From: a virus
Virus record (IMG/VR): IMGVR_UViG_3300042923_000451
Span: 1 to 35,171 of that record
DNA length: 35,171 nt
Reading direction: 5' to 3' (one strand)
Positions 15,506 to 22,610 of this stretch are shown piece after piece. The notes below the pieces were generated by a model. That model worked only from the letters and a program-made list of their open reading frames with translations. It was not told the origin of the DNA and did not search any database. The position numbers and the translations under genes were made by a program. Position 1 is the stretch's first letter; every line of letters starts with the position of its first letter.

Positions 15506-16767
15506 TGGATTGTTTCACCCCCTTTCCCTGCGTTGGGTTGCTGCTGGGGCTGTGTAGCCTGTCCAGCCATGCTTTTTGGCACCATAGCCGCATTGATGTA
15601 GTACACTTTTCCTTGTTCGTCAGGCTGTGGGTTGTCGTTTTCCTTTTCGCGGATATCATCAGCGTTGTACCAACCGTTCTGATGAGCGATTTGGTAAGCT
15701 TCGAACCGGCTTTTAATGTCACCACGAAGCAGACCATCAACGTTAAATTCAGCAAAAAAAGCTTTCCGCTCAGATTGAGAGAAAAGCTTCAGGAATATTT
15801 GTTGTTCCCAACGTTTCAGCCATGGAAGCATTGTGTGCTTAACAAAGCCAATGTCTTGCTGCTCAATGTTACTGAAAGTTGCACGTTCCAAATCGCCCAA
15901 CATATGTGGTGGAACCCTGTAAATTCGGGCAATTTCATTGATTTGAAATTTTCTTGTCTCCAAAAACTGTGCTTCATTGGGTGGGATGGAAAGTTTGTTG
16001 AACTTCATTCCTTCTTCAAGAACGATTAGCTTATGTGACCTTCCCAACCCTTCGTACTTGGTTTCAATGTCGCTTTTCAGGTTTTTATGTGCTTGTTCAC
16101 CCAATTTTCCAGGGTGTTCAAGGACACCACCGGCATTGGCCCCATTACCAAAGAATCTACCTCCAAATTCTTCAGCAGCTAAACCCAAACCAATTGCTTC
16201 ACGGGCCATTGCTATTGGTGATTGACCAGAAATGCCATCAAAACCAAGTCCCGGAATGTGAAGCACATCTTCAAAGTTGAAGATCACATTCATTCCGTTA
16301 TCGGTCACTGTCCTATATTTCAGTTCTCCATTCGCCTTCCGTTCACAAAATGTCTTGTCAGGTCGCAAAATCCACAGTCCAACAACTCTATTTCCACGGT
16401 CCCGCTGAATGTATGAATAACCGTTCCCGTAGGTCAAAATGTGGTTCATTATGGTTTCTCGCCATATGAAACTTGTGGTTTGCTCGTTCGCAATATCATG
16501 AAGAACGGAATAAAGCGGATGATCGTTTGCTCTTTCTTTGCCACCAGTAGGCAAGCGCCTATAGACCGGTAACGGGAGAACCGCCAAACTTTCTGACAAA
16601 ACACGTATGCTGCTATAAACCGCTGAAAATTTAGCTGCATTCCTTTCGTTCACCACAATGCCGGTTGATGATTGCGCACCACCAAGAAAGAAATCTTGTA
16701 GCCACTTTGACGGATTGGCAAGCGTTGTTTCTGAGTTACGGAAGATCCGTTCTAAAATTCCTGCCAT
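15502..16767 (-). CDS. HK97-family portal protein
   Basis: A 421-residue portal, the dodecameric ring through which DNA enters and leaves the head. Family features are 'SAVYSSIRVLSESLAVLPLPVYRR' (about residues 48-71), 'DHPLYSVLHDIANEQTTSFIWRETIM', 'LTYGNGYSYIQRD' and 'YRVPPHMLGDLERATFSNIEQQ' (about residues 283-304). The C-terminus is Gln/Pro-rich. The ATG overlaps the stop of the small upstream membrane protein (TAATG), with a GGGGGTGAT ribosome-binding site in that gene. Confidence 0.95.
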   Translation of the reverse strand: MAGILERIFRNSETTLANPSKWLQDFFLGGAQSSTGIVVNERNAAKFSAVYSSIRVLSESLAVLPLPVYRRLPTGGKERANDHPLYSVLHDIANEQTTSFIWRETIMNHILTYGNGYSYIQRDRGNRVVGLWILRPDKTFCERKANGELKYRTVTDNGMNVIFNFEDVLHIPGLGFDGISGQSPIAMAREAIGLGLAAEEFGGRFFGNGANAGGVLEHPGKLGEQAHKNLKSDIETKYEGLGRSHKLIVLEEGMKFNKLSIPPNEAQFLETRKFQINEIARIYRVPPHMLGDLERATFSNIEQQDIGFVKHTMLPWLKRWEQQIFLKLFSQSERKAFFAEFNVDGLLRGDIKSRFEAYQIAHQNGWYNADDIREKENDNPQPDEQGKVYYINAAMVPKSMAGQATQPQQQPNAGKGGETIQ

Positions 16768-16937
16768 TAGCTTTTATCACCCCCTTCCTTATCCTTTATC
16801 GTGGGTGTAAGAGCTGAGAAAGCGGCGAACGTCATAATCAAAACCCCATCCACCAAAAGGCATATAATCGGACTATACAGCCACAACCCAAGGGTGAAGA
16901 CGATAAAACCAAGTAAAAATATCAAGTCTTTCGTCAC
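16767..16937 (-). CDS. Small membrane protein between terminase and portal
   Basis: A 56-residue ORF (MTKDLIFLLGFIVFTLGLWL onward) with two hydrophobic helices and a charged tail (KDKEGGDKS). It starts with GTG, overlapping the terminase stop, behind AGGGGGGTGAT, and its stop overlaps the portal ATG. Small membrane ORFs of the DUF1056 kind are known at this position in Lactobacillales phages, but I cannot prove homology. The tight overlaps on both sides make it a real gene. Confidence 0.75.
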   Translation of the reverse strand: MTKDLIFLLGFIVFTLGLWLYSPIICLLVDGVLIMTFAAFSALTPTIKDKEGGDKS

Positions 16938-18631
16938 AGAGAAATCACCCCCCTTGATTCATAAACTGAAGTAGTATCTTCATGAATAATCATCCTAGAC
17001 AATCCCATGATTAAGGCAACAATACCGTCAATTCTTCCTGTTGAATTCTTTTTGTCAGGCATAATGTTTAAGTTCGGGTCAGTCCTAACCGCCACATTTT
17101 CAATCATCCAACGCAAGACAGGATTGTCACCATGATTCAACCGCTTTTGAAGCACCAATGTTTCAAGTTGCTTCGTTGGTTCCGACATTGATTTGAAACC
17201 TTGTCGGACTTCCACCATGTCAAATCCATCACCATCAAGTTCCAGTGATAGTTGCAGAGAATTCCACGGGTCAAAGGCGATTTCTTGAAATATATACTTA
17301 TCATCCCTGAGCTGATTGATCTTTTGCCGTATATAGGCATAGTCAATGACATTACCGGGAGTGGTAAACACCAATCCTTGACGAACCCAGGCTGAATAGG
17401 GAACATTATCTCTATCTTCCCGCTCCCTCATGTTTTCTTCGGGAACCCAAAAAAACGGAAGTATATCATAAACCCCGGTTTCAGGATCTTCAGGTTCGGA
17501 AAGCAGCACAAATGCAGTTATATCCGTTTTACTGGACAAGTCCAACCCACCAAACAATCTGCGGTTTTTGAGATTTTCGGGAACAATCAACCCACCTGAA
17601 GCATCCCATTTGTGCAGGGGCATCCATGCGGTCACGCTCTTTGTCCAGACGTTTAAACGTTTGGTTAAGAAGTTGTTTTGTGCTGTTGGCATTTCAATTG
17701 CTTTCTCTGCCAAACGTTGAAGGTCATCATGCTTGACGGAAACGCCATAATTAGGATTGGCTTTAACCCAAACCTTCGGGTCCTTCCAATCGTCACCTTC
17801 GTCAATCGTGGCTATAAATGCAAAGAATGTTTCGTCTTTTTTTGCATTGGTACCTTTCAGGACTTTTACGGCATATTCTCTCAGGGCATAACATGGGCCT
17901 GACTGATTAAAACCGGCTGTTGTTATGGCAAACATCAACGATTGTCTGCGGGCACCAGTGGCGGTTTCTAGTACATCCCATAGCTCTTGATTCTTATGTG
18001 CGTGAAACTCGTCCACAATCGCCCCGTGAACGTTCAGACCATCCAAACTGTCCGCATCAGCTCCAAGGGGCAAGAACTTTGAACTCGTTGTGATAACGTG
18101 TAAATTGTTCTTGTAGACACGGATTCTTTTGAACAAGTCAGGTGAAGCTTTGACCATGTTCGCTGCTTCGTCAAAAGTGATTTTTGCTTGGTCCCGTTTG
18201 GTAGCAGCTGAATAAATCTCAGCACCCGGTTCAGCATCAGCAACCAGCAAATACAGCCCAACTCCGGAAGAAAGCGTTGATTTGCCATTCTTCCTGGGAA
18301 TCTCGTTATAAGCTGTTCGAAACCTCCGCTGATGATCCGCTTTTCGTTTCCATCCGAAAATAGAACCAACAATGAATTTCTGCCACAGCTCCAAGTGAAA
18401 CTTCTTGCCGGCCCATTCACCTTTTGAATGCTTCAGAAAATTATAAAAGCCGATAGCATGACCGGCTTCGTCTTCGTCAAAGTAGAAGGGAAACCCATCA
18501 TCATCAGCTTTTTCTAAATCGTCCATATGCCGTTGACAAGCTAGTTGAACCAATTCCCCTGCAATGATTTCCCCGTTCAATACCTTTTCGGCATATTCCA
18601 GAACAGGGCAATCAGATACGCTTTTTGGCAT
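16934..18631 (-). CDS. terL: Terminase large subunit
   Basis: A 565-residue packaging motor of the HK97/Terminase_1 kind. It has an ATPase with a Walker A-like loop (IPRKNGKST, residues 111-119) and Walker B with the catalytic acid (GAIVDEFH, Asp207-Glu208), then an RNase H-like nuclease domain with 'GGLDLSSKTDITA' (Asp364) and a late 'GRIDGIVALIMG' acid. It pumps DNA into the prohead through the portal and cuts the concatemer. The ATG follows GAGGA by eight bases and overlaps the small subunit by 20 bases. Confidence 0.95.
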   Translation of the reverse strand: MPKSVSDCPVLEYAEKVLNGEIIAGELVQLACQRHMDDLEKADDDGFPFYFDEDEAGHAIGFYNFLKHSKGEWAGKKFHLELWQKFIVGSIFGWKRKADHQRRFRTAYNEIPRKNGKSTLSSGVGLYLLVADAEPGAEIYSAATKRDQAKITFDEAANMVKASPDLFKRIRVYKNNLHVITTSSKFLPLGADADSLDGLNVHGAIVDEFHAHKNQELWDVLETATGARRQSLMFAITTAGFNQSGPCYALREYAVKVLKGTNAKKDETFFAFIATIDEGDDWKDPKVWVKANPNYGVSVKHDDLQRLAEKAIEMPTAQNNFLTKRLNVWTKSVTAWMPLHKWDASGGLIVPENLKNRRLFGGLDLSSKTDITAFVLLSEPEDPETGVYDILPFFWVPEENMREREDRDNVPYSAWVRQGLVFTTPGNVIDYAYIRQKINQLRDDKYIFQEIAFDPWNSLQLSLELDGDGFDMVEVRQGFKSMSEPTKQLETLVLQKRLNHGDNPVLRWMIENVAVRTDPNLNIMPDKKNSTGRIDGIVALIMGLSRMIIHEDTTSVYESRGVISL

Positions 18632-19121
18632 CTAAGAAGTCCTCAAAGGGGTCAGATGGTGGAGCAGGGGAACCGCCACCACCAAAGTCAGGCACTTCCA
18701 TTCTTGCTCTTGCTGATGGGGAAAGGCCGAATTCAGAAGCAAGGGCTTTGATCACTATGGTTTCTTTCTGGATGATATTGATCTCCGGACGAACAATGAT
18801 GTTCTTAGCACCCGCTTTGTTTTCGTATTCGTAGGTTAAGGACTTTGCTTTCTTCAATGCTTTCTGAGCTGCCACTAATCGGCCATATGATAAGCAATAA
18901 GCTTCGAAAACGGCTGTGTCTGCTATCGTCAGAAGTCCCAACCGCCACAACTCTTTTGCAAGTCGGGTCCATTCTGCTTTTGCTATGTTGTCTAGGTGCT
19001 TTGGTGGTTCAGGAACACCCGTGCTTTTTGTTGGCTTCGGTTCGTTTTTGGTACGGTCAGGGCGATTGGTACCCTGAAGCACTTTTAGTGAAGTTGGCTT
19101 GTTCGGTCTTCCTGCGCCCAT
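18612..19121 (-). CDS. terS: Terminase small subunit (P27 family)
   Basis: A 169-residue P27-type small terminase. The N-terminus 'MGAGRPNKPTSLKVLQGTNRPDR' is the family signature; the central helices ('AEWTRLAKELWRLGLLTIADTAVFEAYCLSYGRLVAAQKAL') make the oligomerisation core, and 'IVIKALASEFGLSPSARARMEV' comes near the end. It recognises the packaging site and loads the large subunit. The ATG at 19121, nine bases after AAGGGGGG, is preferred over an upstream in-frame start at 19196. Confidence 0.92.
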   Translation of the reverse strand: MGAGRPNKPTSLKVLQGTNRPDRTKNEPKPTKSTGVPEPPKHLDNIAKAEWTRLAKELWRLGLLTIADTAVFEAYCLSYGRLVAAQKALKKAKSLTYEYENKAGAKNIIVRPEINIIQKETIVIKALASEFGLSPSARARMEVPDFGGGGSPAPPSDPFEDFLDAKKRI

Positions 19122-19389
19122 CGGACATACCCCCCTTAGAGAATTTTGACTTCGTGAAATCAACGCTGCGGGGGCGGTCTTCGCCGCCAAGGTCATAGAG
19201 ATTTTGACCCCCCTACCCCCTGCCTGTTTTCCTTCTATGCCATTTGTCAGATTTGCCGTTTAAAGCCCTTCTGACATACACGGCAATGGTTTTGTATTGG
19301 TACACCCCTAAAAGTTCTTAGAATGACCGACAGTGGCTTCCTATGCCTATATATTCTTTGTATCTAAGAATCTGTTTGCAAAGGAATGT
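19122..19389. other. Non-coding gap upstream of terS; possible cos region
   Basis: I see no gene in these 268 bases. They hold the terS ribosome-binding site, a C-rich tract (GACCCCCCTACCCCCTGCC, 19204-19222) and operator-like site C (19354-19370). HNH nucleases next to terminase are typical of cohesive-end phages, whose cos site usually lies between the two, so this gap is the best place for cos. No cos sequence can be identified by eye. Confidence 0.35.
19354..19370. promoter_or_regulatory. Operator-like palindrome, site C
   Basis: TTCTTTG-TAT-CTAAGAA: one change from the perfect palindrome, with an A/T spacer. It lies in the gap between the Cys-rich ORF and the terminase small subunit. 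Bound repressor there would block read-through into the packaging genes in a lysogen. Confidence 0.6.
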
Positions 19390-19566
19390 TCAATGATTGC
19401 TGTCCTTGCAATGCTTGTCTGTATCGTTCTCGATAATCGCACCGTCGAACATCATACAACGAAGTGTACCATTGTCATCTTTAAGTTGTTCACACTCTGA
19501 ACAGCACACAGATTCTTCAACTGGTTTTTTTCCTAATCCACAAGGAGTTAAATAATTGCCTATCAT
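19390..19566 (-). CDS. Cys-rich 58-residue protein
   Basis: A small ORF whose ATG overlaps the stop of the HNH gene (ATGA), with GGAGGG 11 bases upstream. It has six cysteines (9, 21, 22, 25, 37, 53), including a CC-x2-C cluster (VCCSECEQLKDDNGTLRCMM), and looks like a small zinc-binding protein. I do not recognise a family. Because it is translationally coupled to the packaging HNH nuclease and sits before terS, a helper role in cos cleavage or packaging is conceivable, but that is inference only. Confidence 0.65.
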   Translation of the reverse strand: MIGNYLTPCGLGKKPVEESVCCSECEQLKDDNGTLRCMMFDGAIIENDTDKHCKDSNH

Positions 19567-19925
19567 CCACGTCCAAACCCTCCATCCTCTTTCACAGTTT
19601 TAATGTTATGGTGTGTCGTGCATAACCCTTGCCAGTTGTCCTCATTCCAAAATAAATCATAGTCACCCTTATGGGGCTTGATATGGTCAACAACGTAAGC
19701 CGGTGTCAACTGTCCTTCACGGTAACAATGCACACACAATGGATTGCGTTTCAAGAACAACAGCCGTGCTTTCCTCCACCGTCCATCATAACCCCGCTGA
19801 TGTGCTGATCCTCTGTGCTGATCCTTCTGCTTGTTGTGCTGCTTCTTATGGTCTGAACAGAAACGTTCGTGTGTGAGTGCTGCACAGCCTGGTTGGTTGC
19901 ATGGTCGCTTTAGTGCGGTTGGCAT
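19563..19925 (-). CDS. HNH endonuclease of the packaging module
   Basis: A 120-residue HNH nuclease. Cys9, Cys14 and a further Cys/His pair (CNQPGC...FCSDHKKQH) form an N-terminal zinc site; the HNH core has 'CVHCYREGQLTPAYVVDHIKPHKGDYDLFWNEDNWQGLC' in pieces, with the catalytic His pair in 'VVDHIKPH' and 'TTHHNIKT'. HNH proteins encoded directly before the terminase genes are known to be part of the packaging machine of cos phages and stimulate terminase cutting. The start is ATG after AGGTGAT. Confidence 0.9.
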   Translation of the reverse strand: MPTALKRPCNQPGCAALTHERFCSDHKKQHNKQKDQHRGSAHQRGYDGRWRKARLLFLKRNPLCVHCYREGQLTPAYVVDHIKPHKGDYDLFWNEDNWQGLCTTHHNIKTVKEDGGFGRG

Positions 19926-19963
19926 GTTTTATCACCTAATCTTTTATATAAATCTATCAAAGA

Positions 19964-20025
19964 GGAAAAAGACTATTATTATTCTTATTGTTATTATTAT
20001 TCTTATTATATTCTTATTCTTATTC
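19964..20025. repeat. TTA/TTC low-complexity tract
   Basis: About 60 bases made almost only of TTATT and TTCTT units on the plus strand. It is the most AT-rich stretch of the region and lies in the leader of the HNH and terminase genes. It might be an easily melted region or an mRNA leader; nothing proves either. Confidence 0.6.
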
Positions 20026-20028
20026 CCC

Positions 20029-20109
20029 ATAGGGCAACTGTGAAGTTATAAACTGAAAATAGGGTATTTTGAGTTTTAAAAGTCACAGATAGGGTAACTG
20101 TGAAGTTAT
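20029..20109. repeat. Direct repeat of 21 bases, 60 apart
   Basis: The sequence ATAGGG(C/T)AACTGTGAAGTTA plus one further T occurs at 20029-20049 and 20089-20109, with one difference and exactly 60 bases between starts. A related ATAGGGTA occurs in between (20059-20066). The second copy also makes an inverted repeat, TCACAG (20083-20088) with CTGTGA (20098-20103). It may be a protein-binding array; no gene lies in this gap. Confidence 0.65.
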
Positions 20110-20131
20110 GGCAGTTATGGAGTTATGACCT

Positions 20132-20545
20132 TTAAAAGTCGAATTCTCTGTTTTTCATTCGTGTTAAAAACCGTATCATTTCACCAAGTTCAGTGTTTAG
20201 TTGTTGTTCAAACAATTCAAGGCTTTCTAGTGAAATAGAACCGTGTCGAACCTCATATTGAAGTAATGATAGATCGAAATCATTGAATGTCTGATGGACA
20301 CCAACAATGAATTTTGTCATTAATTCCGTGCCAGCAAGGTTCCTTCTTCGGTTGTTACACCCCTGACAAACAAGGCGAAGATTCCATTCAGAATCTTTAC
20401 CGCCCTTACTTCTAGGAACAAGATGATCCAATTCTGGATAGTCGGTTGGGATTCGTTTGTTGGTCTTCTTCCCGCATATCTGGCAAATGCGGTTGTATCT
20501 CTCAGTGATGCGCTGCCGTGCTGCCGGTGTTGCCAATGAAGCCAT
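20132..20545 (-). CDS. HNH endonuclease, second copy
   Basis: A 137-residue HNH protein unlike the first. The zinc cysteines are CQICGKK (Cys21, Cys24) and a second pair in 'LVCQGCNNRR'; the HNH core is 'YPELDHLVPRSKGGKDSEWNLRLVCQGCNN'. The C-terminal half is helical and acidic. The start is ATG after AAGGAGATGAAAC. It could be a second packaging nuclease or a free-standing homing endonuclease; its separation from the terminase by repeats favours the latter slightly. Confidence 0.85.
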   Translation of the reverse strand: MASLATPAARQRITERYNRICQICGKKTNKRIPTDYPELDHLVPRSKGGKDSEWNLRLVCQGCNNRRRNLAGTELMTKFIVGVHQTFNDFDLSLLQYEVRHGSISLESLELFEQQLNTELGEMIRFLTRMKNREFDF

Positions 20546-20548
20546 GTT

Positions 20549-20746
20549 TCATCTCCTTCCAGAAAACAAAAAAAGGCGATTGGTATGTCCAACCCCCCGA
20601 TCAGTCTGTTTGATAGTAAACCCGCATAATTGGCACTCAACAAGAAAGTGGTCGCGTCACTTCCTCCGTTTAAGTTCCGTTGCCACCGGTAAGATGCGGG
20701 TTGGCTTTGATTCAGCATGATCACCCTTTCGTATAAAGTCTGGCAC
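20549..20746 (-). pseudogene. Possible small zinc-ribbon gene split by an in-frame TGA
   Basis: One minus-strand frame reads VPDFIRKGDHAESKPTRILP then VATELKRRK, a TGA (20657-20659), and then RDHFLVECQLCGFTIKQTDR and a further 15 residues to a TGA at 20549. The second half contains a CxxC pair, and its stop overlaps the ribosome-binding site of the HNH gene, as real operon neighbours do. No start codon follows the internal TGA. I infer a small gene broken by a nonsense change; a competing frame (ATG at 20718) runs into the HNH gene and looks less natural. Confidence 0.33.
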
Positions 20747-21023
20747 AATATACTGTAGGGCTACATACCAGGGGAACAAGAGTTGAACTAACCACGAAAC
20801 GATACGTTTTAGGGTCTTACAGGGGCCGTTGTGAAGTTGCTTTGCAGCACCAACCTAGTTGGCCTTCGGACTGTCGCGCCTTGCCCGTTTCAATCTATCA
20901 GCGTGTGTGTCGTGTGTTCCATCTCTCATTTCCCACAATATCAATTTAACACATAAAAACCGTAATTTTTGCACTTTTATAGCTAATTTTGATGCGTTTT
21001 TTGTATAAGTTTAGTTTATGGGT
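20747..21023 (-). other. Gene-free, hairpin-rich intergenic region
   Basis: Between the YolD-like gene and the HNH region there is no convincing gene. On the minus strand a run of small hairpins is visible: CCAAC-TAG-GTTGG (20849-20861), TGCT-GCAA-AGCA with a GNRA loop, AAACG-TAT-CGTTT, and TGTAG-CC-CTACA. The part from about 20940 to 21023 is AT-rich. It may hold a structured leader RNA or the late promoter region; no known RNA family is recognised. Confidence 0.35.
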
Positions 21024-21350
21024 TCAGTCGGGTACATCAGCTGAGATAATGTCATTCATGTCAAACCATTCGCCATCAACCTTTAAACGTCTTTGATGGG
21101 AGTTATAATCTTCAACAATCCCAATGACTTGTAAGTCCTCAAATGTATCAAACAGTGTCAGTGTGACCGGCTGCTTTGCTGACTTCGATTGACTAACGGC
21201 TACTGAGATAGTGTGAAGCTGGTCTTCATCCAGTAAGGGTTTTTCTCTCTTGGTCCACCCCCGTTCCTGCATCCTCAATGCTCCGATATGTTCAGGCATC
21301 ATAAACCGGCTTGATTCCCACATACCATTGTCTTCTAACTTTTTGCCCAA
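21024..21350 (-). CDS. YolD-like protein
   Basis: About 108 residues of the YolD-like family ('RFMMPEHIGALRMQE', 'SQSKSAKQPVTLTLFD', 'GIVEDYNSHQRRLKVDGEWFDMNDI'). In Bacillus, yolD-type genes are damage-induced partners of Y-family polymerases such as UvrX. Here no polymerase gene is next to it. The TTG at 21350, seven bases after GGAGGT, is preferred over the TTG at 21365. The promoter carries a GAAC-N4-GTTC LexA box (21392-21403), which supports SOS control. Confidence 0.82.
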   Translation of the reverse strand: MGKKLEDNGMWESSRFMMPEHIGALRMQERGWTKREKPLLDEDQLHTISVAVSQSKSAKQPVTLTLFDTFEDLQVIGIVEDYNSHQRRLKVDGEWFDMNDIISADVPD

Positions 21351-21382
21351 TTCATCCACCTCCAATTGTTCTGGTGAAATCC

Positions 21383-21411
21383 ATTATATACGAACAATTG
21401 TTCTAATTCCA
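21383..21411 (-). promoter_or_regulatory. LexA-controlled promoter of the YolD-like gene
   Basis: On the minus strand GAACAATTGTTC (21392-21403) fits the Bacillus LexA box GAAC-N4-GTTC. A perfect TATAAT -10 (21383-21388) follows, and TGGAAT is at the -35 position with a 17-base spacer. The box fills the spacer, so LexA binding would shut the promoter until DNA damage. A second half-box (GAACAATTGG) lies just downstream. Confidence 0.75.
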
Positions 21412-21420
21412 GTTAAATAA

Positions 21421-21744
21421 TTAAGTAACATAAACCCCAAAATGTGACCAACCTATGTTACTGATTCTGGACGGAGAGACCTTAGTCATATGGTTTACAG
21501 GATCACTTTTTAAACCACAATCGTTTCCCTCGTTTTCCAATTCTTTGAGTTTAATTACTTCTTCCTCCAAGTAACCAATAGCACGTCCGTTTCCGTGTTT
21601 CCATTCGTCATATTGTTCTTTTGTGAAATAAACCTTGACCCATTTCCCCGCGTTACCTACACTGACTGGCTGCTCTTTGTGTGCAAATAACTCCTTCAGT
21701 CCCGGCAAAGTGCCGTGTGCGTATGCACCTTTTTGTTCACTCAT
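21421..21744 (-). CDS. Hypothetical protein, 107 residues
   Basis: Starts at ATG 21744 behind an excellent AAAGGAGGTG, so a longer frame to 21897 is rejected. The protein begins MSEQKGAYAHGTLPGLKELF; 'GNAGKWVKVYFTKEQYDEWK' and a Glu/Lys helix follow, and the C-terminus (SRISNIGWSHFGVYVT) is uncharged. I do not recognise it. It lies between the broken XF1762-like gene and the LexA promoter. Confidence 0.7.
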   Translation of the reverse strand: MSEQKGAYAHGTLPGLKELFAHKEQPVSVGNAGKWVKVYFTKEQYDEWKHGNGRAIGYLEEEVIKLKELENEGNDCGLKSDPVNHMTKVSPSRISNIGWSHFGVYVT

Positions 21745-21757
21745 TGGACACCTCCTT

Positions 21758-22100
21758 TTATTCTGCTTCCCAAAGTGTTTTTTGACTTGTTGGGTGCTTA
21801 TCCAATCGCGGTCTTGCAGGGCAATTCCAACTTCCACCTTTGGTCTTGTATAATTCCTTCCACCCCGCAGCACGAAGACTCGTTCCAGGCTCTTCAATAA
21901 GTGTATAGGTGATTATTCGTCTATAACCCATTGCACGGGCTGCCCGCCAAGGGCCTTCCAATCATAACTACACCAACAACCTTTTCTTCATTGGCAACGG
22001 CTATGCTGAATTTGTGGCCCTGTGGTGGGATATGGTGCCTGTGGTATTGCTTAACAAATTTGCAAGATTCAGCAAAAGAGATTGGTTGAACTTCAAGCAA
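21758..22100 (-). pseudogene. XF1762-family protein, broken by an internal deletion
   Basis: The first frame (TTG at 22100, after AAGGAG) encodes an XF1762-like N-terminus: LEVQPISFAESCKFVKQYHR, then 'GHKFSIAVANEEKVVGVVMIGRP'. It then meets a stop near 21945. The family's C-terminal half ('WRAARAMGYRRIITYTLIEE', 'GTSLRAAGWKELYKTKGGSW', 'RPRLDKHPTSQKTLWEAE') continues in another frame from about 21955. The middle of the family (the segment between IGRP and WRAA, about 30 residues) is missing, so a deletion with frameshift near 21950-21965 is the likely cause. The family is GNAT-like; its role is unknown. Confidence 0.75.
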
Positions 22101-22106
22101 TCAAAA

Positions 22107-22550
22107 TCACTCCTTCACAACATAAATGCTTAGAGAAAAAGCCAAGAGATAGAAAGCATCATTCCGGTGCTTGTAAAATGTCTTACGGCTGATACCTATA
22201 ATGTCCGTGTAAACCTCAATATCTTTTACACCAGGTTCTTTCATGTAACGTTCGGTGATGATGTTGCGTTGAAGTCGGCTCAATTTTGAAACCGCACGTT
22301 CCACCCGTTCAATGTGCTTTTGCCGTTTCTCATGTTCACTGACGTTCGACAAGGCTACGCTTGCTGTCTGGTCACTGGTCACGTTAGTTGGACCATGAAA
22401 CCGTTCAGAATAGCTCTGTGTGATGCTTGCTTCCCTTGGGTCATAATCCACCATCTTGAACAACAGATACTTCTCTAAAGCGTCAATAACCGCTGACTCA
22501 GTGGCCTGTTCGTCTACCGGTGGAAGGTGTTTTCTTACGTCCAATTGCAA
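22107..22550 (-). CDS. ArpU-family late transcription regulator
   Basis: A 147-residue protein of the ArpU/RinA-like group, which activates late genes in phages of Firmicutes. It has an N-terminal helical part and a sigma-70 region-4-like HTH near the end ('SKLSRLQRNIITERYMKEPGVKDIEVYTDIIGISRKTFYKHRNDAFYLL', about residues 91-138, given in pieces). Its place at the end of the early genes, just before packaging, is canonical. The start is TTG eight bases after AAAGGGGTG. Its target promoter is probably in the 20.6-21.0 kb gap. Confidence 0.86.
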   Translation of the reverse strand: MQLDVRKHLPPVDEQATESAVIDALEKYLLFKMVDYDPREASITQSYSERFHGPTNVTSDQTASVALSNVSEHEKRQKHIERVERAVSKLSRLQRNIITERYMKEPGVKDIEVYTDIIGISRKTFYKHRNDAFYLLAFSLSIYVVKE

Positions 22551-22580
22551 AAGTGTTTCACCCCTTTCATGAATGGGTGT

Positions 22581-22610
22581 GCCCCGACAATGCGCCGGGG
22601 CTTTTGTTTT
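22581..22610 (+). terminator. Plus-strand terminator inside the early region
   Basis: GCCCCG (22581-22586) pairs with CGGGGC (22596-22601), then TTTTGTTTT follows on the plus strand. It would stop rightward (antisense) transcription; on the minus strand no U-tract follows the stem. It lies between ArpU and the small membrane ORF and overlaps that ORF's stop codon. Confidence 0.6.

Noticed and set aside
18622-18638. TTTTTGG-CAT-CTAAGAA as another operator copy
   Set aside because: The right half-site is perfect but the left one has two changes and the spacer contains a C, unlike all accepted sites; it also overlaps the terL start codon by necessity.
19315-19331. TTCTTAG-AAT-GACCGAC near site C
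   Set aside because: Only one half-site matches; the second half is unrelated.
20320-20748. 142-residue ORF overlapping the second HNH gene
   Set aside because: Its second half is an out-of-frame shadow of the HNH gene with low-complexity, unnatural composition; only its start region might matter.
20740-20930. Group I intron or tRNA in the hairpin-rich gap
   Set aside because: The conserved intron core elements and the T-arm or anticodon pattern of tRNAs could not be found on either strand.
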